Assembly (NCBI GenBank): GCA_016789955.1
Contig: JAEUPB010000096.1
Span: forward strand, 1 to 64,000
Length of the DNA stretch: 64,000 bases
Source of the DNA: Rubrivivax sp.
GTDB lineage: Bacteria > Pseudomonadota > Gammaproteobacteria > Burkholderiales > Burkholderiaceae_C
Reading direction: 5' to 3'
The translations under genes were made by a program, and so were the position numbers. The notes below the pieces were generated by a model. It had not been told where the DNA came from. It saw only the letters and a list, made by a program, of their open reading frames with translations, and ran no database searches. Within the stretch, counting starts at the first letter, position 1, and each line of letters starts with the position of its first letter. Of this stretch, positions 25,494 to 33,297 are shown piece by piece.

Positions 25494-27023
25494 TCAGTGG
25501 CCCGCCGGGCCCTTGAACATCTCGCCGAGCCGCGCCCGCTCGTCCTCGAAGGTGTAGGTCGGCGTGCCGGTCAGGATGCCGTGCACGCCCCGGAACGGGG
25601 CCTGCACGTGCAGGCCCTTGTCGTCGATCACGTACTCGCGGATGCCCTTGTCGTGGAAGGTTCCGCGCATCTTCAGCACCGTCAGCCCGCGGCGCATCTC
25701 GCCGTGCAGCTCGACGTAGCGCAGCAGGATGATGGTGTCGGTGATCGTCGAGATGTGGGTCTCGGTGATCGACTCTCCGCCGGTCAGCATCGACGTCGTG
25801 TTGGTGAACAGGCCCGTGATCTCGAGGTGCTTGATCGTGCTGGTCAGCGCGATCACGAACTCGCGGAACGACTTGGGCGTCGACACGCGCTCGAAGGCCG
25901 ACATGCTGTCGATGGCCACGCGCTTGGGCTGGAAGTCGTGGATGTCGCGCTTCATCTGCAGCAGGTGGTCCTCCAGGCCCATCACTTCCGGGTAGCGGCA
26001 GATGATGCGCAGCAGCCCGTCGCGCTCGGCCTGCTCGAAGTCCACGCCCCACGACGCGGCGTTGCGGGTCAGCTGCTCGCGGCTCTCCTCGGCCCCGAAC
26101 AGCAGCACGCGCTCGCCGGCCTGGATGGCGGCCTTGACGTACTGCGACACCATCAGCGTCTTGCCGGTGCCGGTGGCGCCGCTGACGAGGATGATCGAGT
26201 CGCGGTACATGCCGCCGGCGCACATCTTGTCGAGTTCGGCCACGCCCGAGGAGACGCGGATCTGCGATGAGCGTTGCTTCAGCTCGATCGCCGACAGCGG
26301 GATGATCGTCACGCCGTCCTCGCTGTCGATGGTGAACGGGTACTCGCCCTTGTGGTGCGTGGCCCCGCGGAACTTCAGGATCTCCACCGTGCGGCGGCGC
26401 TTCTCGTTCTCGAGCCGGTTGCGCAGCACGATCACGTTGTCTGCGACGAACTCCTCGACGCCCCAGCGTCCGATGCCGCCTTCCTCGTCGGTGCGCTCCA
26501 TCGTCACCAGCGTGGTGACCCCGAGCAGGCGCAAGCCCGATGCGATGCGGTGCAGCTCGCGGCGCACGATGTTGGCGTCGGTCAGCTGCGGGAACAGCGC
26601 GCCGATGGCGTCGAGGATCACGCGCCGTGCGCCCACCGAGCGGATGCCGTTCTCGATGCGTGCCAGCAGCGCCGACAGGTCATACGACCCCGTGGTGATG
26701 ACCTCCTCGCCGGGTTCCGGGGTCGCGTCGACGACGGCGATCTTCTTGTCGGACAGCAGGCCTTCCAGGTCCCAGCCGAACGAGCGCACGTTCTGCATCA
26801 GGTCCGAGGGCGCTTCCTCGAAGGTGACGAACACGCCGTTCTCGCCGTAGTCGCGCACGCCGGCGAGCAGGAACTGCAGCGCCATCACGGTCTTGCCGCT
26901 GCCTGCGGTGCCCGACAACAGCGTGCTGCGGCCCTTGGGGATGCCGCCGTTGGCGATCTGGTCGAATCCGACGATGCCGGTCGGGAGCTTGCTCAACTCC
27001 GTCGGTGCGTGCTTCACGCTCAT
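25494..27023 (-). CDS. kaiC: KaiC circadian/timer ATPase-autokinase
   Basis: A 509-residue double-RecA protein (cyanobacterial KaiC is ~519). CI has Walker A GTAGSGKT at 38-45 and paired Glu at 69-70; CII has GATGTGKT at 282-289 and Glu at 312-313. Phosphosites are kept: S425 and T426 in THISTITDT align with S431/T432 of Synechococcus KaiC, and T420 with T426. The C-terminus lacks the long cyanobacterial tail. The start overlaps the kaiB stop (ATGA). It should form a hexamer that autophosphorylates and hydrolyses ATP slowly. Confidence 0.96.
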   Translation of the reverse strand: MSVKHAPTELSKLPTGIVGFDQIANGGIPKGRSTLLSGTAGSGKTVMALQFLLAGVRDYGENGVFVTFEEAPSDLMQNVRSFGWDLEGLLSDKKIAVVDATPEPGEEVITTGSYDLSALLARIENGIRSVGARRVILDAIGALFPQLTDANIVRRELHRIASGLRLLGVTTLVTMERTDEEGGIGRWGVEEFVADNVIVLRNRLENEKRRRTVEILKFRGATHHKGEYPFTIDSEDGVTIIPLSAIELKQRSSQIRVSSGVAELDKMCAGGMYRDSIILVSGATGTGKTLMVSQYVKAAIQAGERVLLFGAEESREQLTRNAASWGVDFEQAERDGLLRIICRYPEVMGLEDHLLQMKRDIHDFQPKRVAIDSMSAFERVSTPKSFREFVIALTSTIKHLEITGLFTNTTSMLTGGESITETHISTITDTIILLRYVELHGEMRRGLTVLKMRGTFHDKGIREYVIDDKGLHVQAPFRGVHGILTGTPTYTFEDERARLGEMFKGPAGH

Positions 27024-27313
27024 GATTGCAGTCCCTTCTCGATGAGCTCGACGTCCAGGCCGAGCAGGACCTTCTCGCGGTCCGACAGGTCGCCGATGAT
27101 CTTGCGCACGGGTTCGGGCAGGCGCTTCACGAGGGTCGGCGTGGCCAGGATCTTTTCCTTCTCGGCCATCGCCGGGTGCTCGAGCACGTCGATCACGTCG
27201 ACCTCGTAGGCCCCCTGCAGGTCGCGCTCGCACAGGGTGCGCAGGTTGTCGATCGCGCGTTGCGACTGCGATGTGCGGCCGGTGATGTACAGGCGCAGCT
27301 TGAACTTCGTCAT
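27020..27313 (-). CDS. kaiB: KaiB
   Basis: A 97-residue thioredoxin-like protein that binds KaiC CI after fold switching. Strongly conserved parts are KLRLYITGRT at the N-terminus and VIDVLEHPAMAEKEKILATPTLVK, then RKIIGDLSDREKVLLGLD. Length matches classical KaiB, without an extra domain. It overlaps kaiC by four bases and starts 12 bp after the REC/KaiA-like gene, so the three are almost surely co-transcribed. Confidence 0.96.
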   Translation of the reverse strand: MTKFKLRLYITGRTSQSQRAIDNLRTLCERDLQGAYEVDVIDVLEHPAMAEKEKILATPTLVKRLPEPVRKIIGDLSDREKVLLGLDVELIEKGLQS

Positions 27314-27325
27314 GGGGGGTTCCTC

Positions 27326-28147
27326 TTACTCGAAACGCCGCCGGTGACCAACCCGGTAGTAGTCGACCAGCAGACCCATCATCTCGAGTGCCAGCAGCCG
27401 GGCCTCGAAGACGATGGTGCGCGAGTGGGGATCGTCGAACAGGGACATCGCGCGCTCGATCGCGGCCAGATGGATGTCCAGCAGGTCGCGCGGGCCACCG
27501 CCGTGGTCGCCGACCACGGTGATCAGCTGCTCGGCGACGGCCCGCGGCGCGCGCACGTGGTCGCTTTCGCGCAGCAGGTAGGGCTCGAGCAGCCGGTAGT
27601 AGTCGCCGACGATGCGCTGGTAGGCCTCGGGGTTGGACACCGAGATCGCGCCCGACTTGGCCAGTGCCGCGGTCACCGAGGTGCCCTGCGTGCGCGACGA
27701 CATCGCGCGGTAGCCCGCCAGCGTCTCCTCCATCTCGCGCAGCTGCATCTCGCGCCGACGCGTGATCGAGTAGCCGATCGCCCGCTTCAGGTTGCGTGCC
27801 GTGACGTCCGACTTGGGCAGGTAGTCCTGCGCGCCGGCATCGATGCAGGCCAGCGCCAGGCGTTCGTCGTCGCTGCCGGTCAGCACGACGATCGGCAGCT
27901 GGCCGCGCAGCGCCCGCACGGCGCGCACGGTGTCCACGCCTTCGGCGTCGGGCAGCCGCAGGTCGAGCACGACGACGTCGACCTCCGTCGCCTCGAGCGT
28001 GCGCAGCGCCTCGTCCAACCGCGGCGCGTGCATGACCGTGTAGGTGTCCCGCTGGGATTCGTCCAGCAGTTCCCTCACCATTTGCGCGTCGCCGGGGTTG
28101 TCCTCCACCAGCAGCAGGATGCGGGTTCCGGTCAATGGGCTCGTCAT
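27326..28147 (-). CDS. Receiver fused to an RsbU_N/KaiA-C-like helical domain
   Basis: A 273-residue protein from ATG 28147 (GGAG seven bases upstream; overlaps the preceding stop). The receiver (~8-125) is intact: E15/D16, D62 in VVLDLRLPD, T90 and K112. After a linker, residues ~174-266 read YQRIVGDYYRLLEPYLL .. DLLDIHLAAIERAM .. FEARLLALEMMGLLVDYY. This matches by eye the pattern of the RsbU N-terminal domain, which shares a fold with KaiA-C (SCOP KaiA/RbsU superfamily). KaiA itself is a pseudo-receiver plus KaiA-C. Directly upstream of kaiB, it is a candidate KaiA-like regulator. Confidence 0.78.
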   Translation of the reverse strand: MTSPLTGTRILLLVEDNPGDAQMVRELLDESQRDTYTVMHAPRLDEALRTLEATEVDVVVLDLRLPDAEGVDTVRAVRALRGQLPIVVLTGSDDERLALACIDAGAQDYLPKSDVTARNLKRAIGYSITRRREMQLREMEETLAGYRAMSSRTQGTSVTAALAKSGAISVSNPEAYQRIVGDYYRLLEPYLLRESDHVRAPRAVAEQLITVVGDHGGGPRDLLDIHLAAIERAMSLFDDPHSRTIVFEARLLALEMMGLLVDYYRVGHRRRFE

Positions 28148-28551
28148 GACGGGGCTCCGAGGGCACACACGAGGTCGACGACGCGCTCGAACTCGGTGGA
28201 CTTGTCCAGGACGTGGTCGGCGCCGAGGTGGCGGCTGTGCCGGCGAACCTCGTCGGACTCGCCGTCCGTCAGCACCACGACCAGGCAGCCGGGGTTCAGC
28301 TTGCGAAGCAGGCCGAGCAGCTCGAACCCTTGCGGGTCATGCGCGGGCAGGTCGAAGACGACGCAGTGCGGGCGCCAGTCGGTGTAGCGGCGCAGCACGT
28401 CGGCGGCCCTGCCGCCGCAGGTCTGCGCGATCACACCGTCGAGCTCCGACAGCATGCGGCCCAGGCGCTGGCGCGTGGGCGCCGCCTCGTCGACGACGAG
28501 TGCGCGGATCGATGGGACCGGGCTGGAAGGCATGGACCGGACTGTGCTCAT
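28144..28551 (-). CDS. Single-domain response regulator heading the kai run
   Basis: A 135-residue receiver; an alternative ATG lies six codons in. LVVDEA, CVVFDLPAHDPQG (phospho-acceptor Asp), VVLTDG and VLDKST (Lys) keep all key positions, though the loop after the Asp is atypical. No output domain. Its stop overlaps the start of the REC/RsbU_N gene. Forty bases upstream is the inverted repeat at 28591-28609, so transcription of this gene and the kai genes may start here. Confidence 0.88.
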   Translation of the reverse strand: MSTVRSMPSSPVPSIRALVVDEAAPTRQRLGRMLSELDGVIAQTCGGRAADVLRRYTDWRPHCVVFDLPAHDPQGFELLGLLRKLNPGCLVVVLTDGESDEVRRHSRHLGADHVLDKSTEFERVVDLVCALGAPS

Positions 28552-28590
28552 GACGGGGGCCGAGCGACAGTCGGCACGAGCACCCGGAGG

Positions 28591-28609
28591 TGTCGGCTAT
28601 TTGCCGACA
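28591..28609. promoter_or_regulatory. 19-bp inverted repeat, site a (upstream of the kai run)
   Basis: TGTCGGC-TATTT-GCCGACA is a perfect 7+5+7 dyad with an AT-rich spacer unlike the surrounding DNA. It overlaps the stop codon of the upstream receiver gene and ends 40 bp before the next start. Matching dyads are at 29088-29106 and 40172-40190. The size and symmetry suit a NarL/LuxR-type dimer. Confidence 0.65.
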
Positions 28610-29043
28610 GGCGGTGCCGGTGCCCCGTCCGGTGCTGCGCCCGGCGGCGCGTCGCCGGCGTTGCGGGCGGACAACAAGTCGACGACCCGGTGCAGTTCAC
28701 CCTTGAGCAGGAAGTGGTCCGCCCCTGCGGCCAGCGCATGTCGCCGGACCTCGGGCTCGCGGCTGCTCGTGACCACGATCACGAGGCAGCGTTCGCCGCC
28801 CGGGGCGGCGCGGATCGCCCGCGTGACCTCGATGCCCGTCATGCCCGGCATCTGCACGTCGAGCAGGGCGACGTCGGGCGCCGCATCGAGGAACAGCCGC
28901 AGCGCCTCGGTGCCGTCGGCCGCGGGGCCGAGCACTTGCGCGCCGGCCTCCTCGACCAGCTCGCGCAGCGCCTCGGCGACGATCGGCGAGTCGTCGGCGA
29001 CGAGGACCAGGCGACCTGGGGAGTCGTTCATCCCGGAAAGCAT
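28597..29043 (-). CDS. Single-domain response regulator with Pro/Ala tail
   Basis: A 148-residue protein; ATG 29031 is an alternative start. The receiver has VADDSP, ALLDVQMPGMTG with the phospho-acceptor Asp, VVTSS and LLKGE (Lys). The last ~25 residues are a low-complexity Pro/Ala tail. The gene is set off from its neighbours by the inverted repeats on both sides (site b upstream, site a over its stop), so it may be its own transcription unit. Confidence 0.9.
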   Translation of the reverse strand: MLSGMNDSPGRLVLVADDSPIVAEALRELVEEAGAQVLGPAADGTEALRLFLDAAPDVALLDVQMPGMTGIEVTRAIRAAPGGERCLVIVVTSSREPEVRRHALAAGADHFLLKGELHRVVDLLSARNAGDAPPGAAPDGAPAPPVGK

Positions 29044-29087
29044 CGTCCCGGTCGCGCCGGGCCTGAGTCAGGATTCGGACGATCGGC

Positions 29088-29106
29088 TGTAGGCAATTCA
29101 CCGACA
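29088..29106. promoter_or_regulatory. 19-bp inverted repeat, site b
   Basis: TGTAGGC-AATTC-ACCGACA lies between the NarL-type regulator stop and the receiver gene start at 29043, ending 45 bp before that start, almost the same spacing as site a. Five of seven dyad positions pair within the site; the differences fall at the same positions as in site c. It supports a shared operator. Confidence 0.6.
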
Positions 29107-29115
29107 GGGATCACC

Positions 29116-29748
29116 CTAGTCCACGATGCCGTTGTGCAGCGCGTAGCGGGCCATCTCGACGCGGCCGGTGAGGCCGGTCTTCTTGCGGATGCGCTCGAGA
29201 TAGGTGGCCACCGTCTTGCTCGACAGGCCGAGGTCGTAGGCGATCTCCTTGATCGCCTGTCCGAGCGCGATGCGGCGGAAGATGTCGAGCTCGCGCTCCG
29301 ACAGTGCCAGGTGCGGATGGGTGGGCTGCTTCTGGTGCATCGAGCGCGCGAGCGCGGCCGCCGTGTCGGCGTGCAGGTAGTGGCCGCCGGCGGTGACACG
29401 CTCGATCGCCTGCTCGAGCTCGGTGTCGGCCTGGTGCTTGTGCACCAGCCCGTTGGCGCCGGCCCGCATGGTCTCGATGACGTACTCGATCTCGGTGGTC
29501 GCCGTCAGCACGAGGATCGGCATCGTCGGGTGCCGCTCGCGCACGGCTGTCAGCAGCGGCAGGATGCCGGGCCCGGGCATCATCACGTCGAGCAGCAGCA
29601 GGCTCCAAGGCTGCGTGTCCAGCTGGGCCAGCGCCGCGTCGCCGTCGATCGCCTCCCCGACCTGCGCATCGGGGTACAGCTCGCGCACGATCTCGCGCAA
29701 GCCGCGGCGCGTCACGGCGTGGTCGTCGGCGATCAGCACGTGCTTCAT
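29116..29748 (-). CDS. NarL/FixJ-type response regulator (LuxR HTH)
   Basis: A 210-residue transcription factor. The receiver has IADDHA, LLLLDVMMPG (phospho-acceptor Asp), LVLTATTE and LVHKHQ. The C-terminal HTH (~145-205) reads LSERELDIFRRIALGQ .. EIAYDLGLSSKTVATYLERI. It is the only recognisable DNA-binding output domain in the 23.6-41.8 kb signalling island. Its start overlaps the stop of a NarX-like kinase, its cognate partner. It is the best candidate to bind the three 19-bp dyads. Confidence 0.95.
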   Translation of the reverse strand: MKHVLIADDHAVTRRGLREIVRELYPDAQVGEAIDGDAALAQLDTQPWSLLLLDVMMPGPGILPLLTAVRERHPTMPILVLTATTEIEYVIETMRAGANGLVHKHQADTELEQAIERVTAGGHYLHADTAAALARSMHQKQPTHPHLALSERELDIFRRIALGQAIKEIAYDLGLSSKTVATYLERIRKKTGLTGRVEMARYALHNGIVD

Positions 29749-31250
29749 GCCGTGGTCCCATGCATCGGCACGATCACCACGGCGACCGTGCCGCCCGATT
29801 CGCCCGTGCGGATCGTGAAGCGGCCGCCGATGGCCACCGCGCGCTCGGTCATGCCGAGCAGACCCAGCGCGTCGCTGCGGGTGGTGGCCCCTACGGGCAG
29901 GCCGACACCGTCGTCGTGCACCTCCATCCGCCACTGGTCATCCACCTCGCGGAGCGCGATCCGCAACGAGCGGGCGTGCGAGTGGCGCACGACGTTGGAC
30001 ATCAGCTCCTGCAGGATGCGGAACATCGCGGTGGCCACGTCGGGTGGCGGCGAAGGCAGGCCTGCCCCGACCTCGACGAGGGTGGCGATGCCGCTGCGGG
30101 CCTCGAAGCGGCGCGCCTCGTCCCGAACGGCGGCCACCAGGCCGAGCGAATCCAGCGCGCTCGGCCGCAGCTCGACCGAGATGCGTTGCACGGTGGCGAT
30201 GGTGTTGTCGACCAGCGCGTCGGTCTCGGCGAGGCGGTCGACCAGGGCCCGCGGGCTGGCACTCTTCGCCTCGATCCGGCGCTGCACCCAGCGCAGGTCC
30301 ATCTTGATGCCCGTCAGCAGCTGGCCGAGCTCGTCGTGCACCTCACGCGCGATCAGCTTGCGCTCCTGCTCGCGCACCGCGCTCAGCCGTGCCGCCAGCG
30401 CCCGCATCTGCCGCTGGCGCTCCAGCAGCTGTTGATTGACCCGACGCAGCTCGTCGGATTGGCGTCGGACCTCGGTGACGTCGCGGCAGATCACCGCGAC
30501 CTGCGTGATCTCGCCGGCGGCGTTCGGCAAGGCGCTGGTGACGATGGACACGGTCACGGGCGAGCCGTCGCGCCGGAAGCGCACGAGCTCCTCGGGCACG
30601 CCGGTCCCGCGGCCGAGCCGGGTCTGCTCGAGGCGGTGTTGCTGGTGCTCGCTGTCGGGGCCGGGGGCGGCTCGGATGACCTCGCCGAACGGGCGCCCGA
30701 TCGCCTCGTCGGCGCCGTAGCCGAACATCGCGGCGGCGCCGTGGTTCCACGTCGAGACGCTGCCATCGAGCGCGATGCCGACGATCGCGTCGGCCGACGC
30801 GTCGACGATGGCCGCCAGGCGCGCCTGCAGGTCGTCCGCCCGTGCCCGCGCGGCGGCCTCGGCGGCACGTGCCACCGCATGGGCGATGGTGCGCGTCAGC
30901 GCGTGCGGGTGGAGCTCGTGCTTGGTCAGGTAGTCCTGCGCGCCCGCGGCGATGCAGTCCAGCGCGAGCGCTTCGTCGTCCAGGCCGGTCAGCACGACCA
31001 GCGGCATCGATGGGGCCGACGCCCGCAAGGCGCGCACGCATTCGATGCCAGCGGCGTCCGGCAGCCGCAGATCCAGCAGCGCCACGTCGAAGCCGCTGTC
31101 GATCGCCAGTTGTCGGGCCTCCTCGAGCCGCACGACGTGCACCACCTCGTGGCGCGGCGCATGCGTGACCGCCAGGTACTCGCCGACGAGTTCGGCGTCG
31201 CCAATGTCGTCCTCGACGAGCAGGACGCGGCGCAGGGTGGAGGTGTCCAT
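29745..31250 (-). CDS. REC-PAS-HisKA_3 histidine kinase, partner of the NarL-type regulator
   Basis: A 501-residue soluble kinase: receiver (~8-130, LVEDDIGD, ALLDLRLPD, YLTKHE), PAS (~145-265, with WNHGAAAMFGYGADEAIGRPFGE), a HisKA_3 dimerisation domain with phospho-acceptor His in REVHDELGQLLTGIKMDLR, and an ATPase domain with HDDGVGLP and LGLLGMTERA. This is the NarX/DegS class that pairs with LuxR-type regulators. It overlaps its regulator by four bases. Confidence 0.94.
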   Translation of the reverse strand: MDTSTLRRVLLVEDDIGDAELVGEYLAVTHAPRHEVVHVVRLEEARQLAIDSGFDVALLDLRLPDAAGIECVRALRASAPSMPLVVLTGLDDEALALDCIAAGAQDYLTKHELHPHALTRTIAHAVARAAEAAARARADDLQARLAAIVDASADAIVGIALDGSVSTWNHGAAAMFGYGADEAIGRPFGEVIRAAPGPDSEHQQHRLEQTRLGRGTGVPEELVRFRRDGSPVTVSIVTSALPNAAGEITQVAVICRDVTEVRRQSDELRRVNQQLLERQRQMRALAARLSAVREQERKLIAREVHDELGQLLTGIKMDLRWVQRRIEAKSASPRALVDRLAETDALVDNTIATVQRISVELRPSALDSLGLVAAVRDEARRFEARSGIATLVEVGAGLPSPPPDVATAMFRILQELMSNVVRHSHARSLRIALREVDDQWRMEVHDDGVGLPVGATTRSDALGLLGMTERAVAIGGRFTIRTGESGGTVAVVIVPMHGTTA

Positions 31251-31262
31251 TGGGGCCGGGCC

Positions 31263-31688
31263 TCAAGGGAGCCGCACGATCGTGAACCAGAAGCCCTCGA
31301 CGGACCGCACGACGGTCTGGAAGGCCTCGAAGCCCACCGGCTTGGTGACGTAGCAGTTGGCCCCGAGCTCGTAGCTGCGGACGATGTCCTGCTCGGCGTC
31401 CGACGAGGTCAGGATCACGATCGGCACCTTGCGCAGCCGCGGCTGCCTGCGGATCTCCTCGAGCACCTCGCGGCCGGAGATGCGCGGCAGGTTGAGGTCC
31501 AGCAGCACGAGGTCGGGCATCGGCTTGCCCGCGTAGGGCGGCCGTTGCAGCAGGTAGTCCAGCGCCTGCTCGCCGTCGACCACCACGTCGATCTCCAGGT
31601 GCAGGCGGCCGGCTTCGAGTGTCTCGCGCGTCAGGTCGGCGTCGCCGGGGTTGTCCTCCACGAGCAGGACGCGCACGGGTGTGCTCAT
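31263..31688 (-). CDS. Rcp1-like single-domain response regulator
   Basis: A 141-residue receiver of the class paired with cyanobacterial and bacterial phytochrome kinases: LLVEDNPGDADLTRE, the long loop LDYLLQRPPYAGKPMPDLVLLDLNLP (phospho-acceptor Asp), ILTSSD and YVTKPVGFEAF. It overlaps the stop of the frameshifted kinase gene upstream, whose HisKA domain is also of the type seen in phytochrome-like kinases. Confidence 0.93.
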   Translation of the reverse strand: MSTPVRVLLVEDNPGDADLTRETLEAGRLHLEIDVVVDGEQALDYLLQRPPYAGKPMPDLVLLDLNLPRISGREVLEEIRRQPRLRKVPIVILTSSDAEQDIVRSYELGANCYVTKPVGFEAFQTVVRSVEGFWFTIVRLP

Positions 31689-33297
31689 GGTTCGCCTCCG
31701 GTCTTGGGCAGGGTGAAGAAGAAGGTCGTTCCGTGCCCAGGCACGGAGTCGACGCCGATCGTGCCGCCGTGGCGCTCGACGATGCGCTTGGCGATGGCCA
31801 GCCCGATGCCGCTGCCGTCGTAGCGGCCGAGCTCGTGCAGCCGCTGGAACATCATGAAGATCCGGTCGGCGTAGCGCAGGTCCAGACCGATGCCGTTGTC
31901 GATGACCTCGAAGCGCCATCCCGAGGCCAGCGGCTCGGCCCGGACCTGCACGCGCGGCGGCGCCTCGCCGTGGAACTTGATGGCGTTGCCGATCAGGTTC
32001 CGGAACAGCTGCAGCAGCTGGCCCTCGTCGCCCTGAACCGCGGGCAGCTCACCGACTTCGACCTGGGCAGCCGTTTCCCGGATGAGGTGCTTCATGCCGT
32101 GCAGCACCCGTCGCACGACGGAGCCGCTGTCCACCGGGGCGAACGGCTTGCCCTGCGAGCCGACTCGGGAGTAGGCCAGCAGGTCGGCCACCAGGCGCTG
32201 CATGCGGCGGGCGCCGTCGGCGGCATAGTGGATGTACTTGTCGGCCCGCTCGTCGAGCCGGCCGCGGTAGCGCTCGGCCAGCAGTTCGGTGTAGTTGGCC
32301 ACCATGCGCAGGGGCTCCTGCAGGTCGTGCGAGGCGACGTAGGCGAACTGCTCCAGTTCGGCATTGCTGCGCTGGAGTTCCTCGACGTGCCGCGCGCGCT
32401 CCTGTTCGAGCTGCCGCTGCTGAGTGAGGTCGCGGAACACGACCGCCAGGCCGCGCACGGTGCCGTCGTCGGAGCGCGTCCCGAGTGGGTCTCCAGCGGC
32501 GTGCGGCGGCCGCTGCGCGAGATGGCCACGAGTTCGCGCCCGACGTCTTCGGTGATTCCCTCGGCGAGCATGACGTCGATCGGATTGCGCTCGGTCATCC
32601 CGGGCGGACGGTCTTCGCGCAGGAAGACATCCCACACGCTGCGGCCCAGCGCTTCGGCTTCTGTCCACTCGAAGACCCGCTGCGCGACCGCATTGAACCG
32701 CGTGATGCGGCCTCGGCTGTCGGTACCGACGAAGCCGCCGCCGATGCTGGCCAGCGCGATGCCCAGGCTCTGCTGCAGGTCGACGAGGCCGTCCTCCGCG
32801 GTGCGCCGCCGCTGCACTTCGCCCTGCAGGCGTTCGACGGCGGCCTGCAGCTCGGCCTGCGCCTGCTTGAGCGGGCTGACGTCGGTGACCTGCGCCATGA
32901 AGCCGACGACCTCGCCGTCGACGACATCGGGCAGGTAGGTGGCCAGGCTGTGCCGCTGCACTCCATCAGGGCCCGGCACGATGCGCTCGAAGCGCTGCGG
33001 CTCGCCGCGCAGCGCTGCACGCATGTACGGCTCGTTCAGCGCGAAGAGCCGCGGCCCGAGGAGCTCAGTGATCGAGCGGCCGATCAACAGGTCCGGATCG
33101 GCGCCGAACCACAGCCCGTAGGCACGGTTGGCGAAGCGGCACAGCAGGTCGCGATCCCAGTAGGCCATCATCGACGGCGCCTGGTCGACCAGACGCCGCA
33201 CGTGGTAGGCGATGTCCTCCGGTCGCTTGCTCGGCGGGCCGAGGTGCGGGGCGACGCGGTCGCCCTGGGGCTCGTCGGGCTGTAGGGGCTTCGTCAT
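31685..33297 (-). pseudogene. PAS-PAS-histidine kinase disrupted by a one-base frameshift
   Basis: The N-terminal frame (from ATG 33297) encodes a PAS domain, a coiled linker and the start of a second PAS ending ..RRTPLETHSG near 32480. The PAS end, HisKA (YVASHDLQEPLRM) and ATPase domain (DNGIGLDL, GSGIGLAIAKRIVE) continue in another frame. Adding one base at about 32480 (CGGGACG to CGGGCACG) joins them as ..SGTRSDDGTVRG.. into one ~537-residue protein with no other defect. It is either a sequencing/assembly error or a recent inactivation. The upstream kinase is a close paralogue. Confidence 0.85.
32161..32371. repeat. Direct repeat A (kinase paralogue block)
   Basis: This 211-bp block encoding the HisKA region of the frameshifted kinase is more than 90% identical, by eye, to 33821-34031 in the next kinase. 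The residues around YVASHDLQEPLRMVANYTEL are identical in both. Confidence 0.75.
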
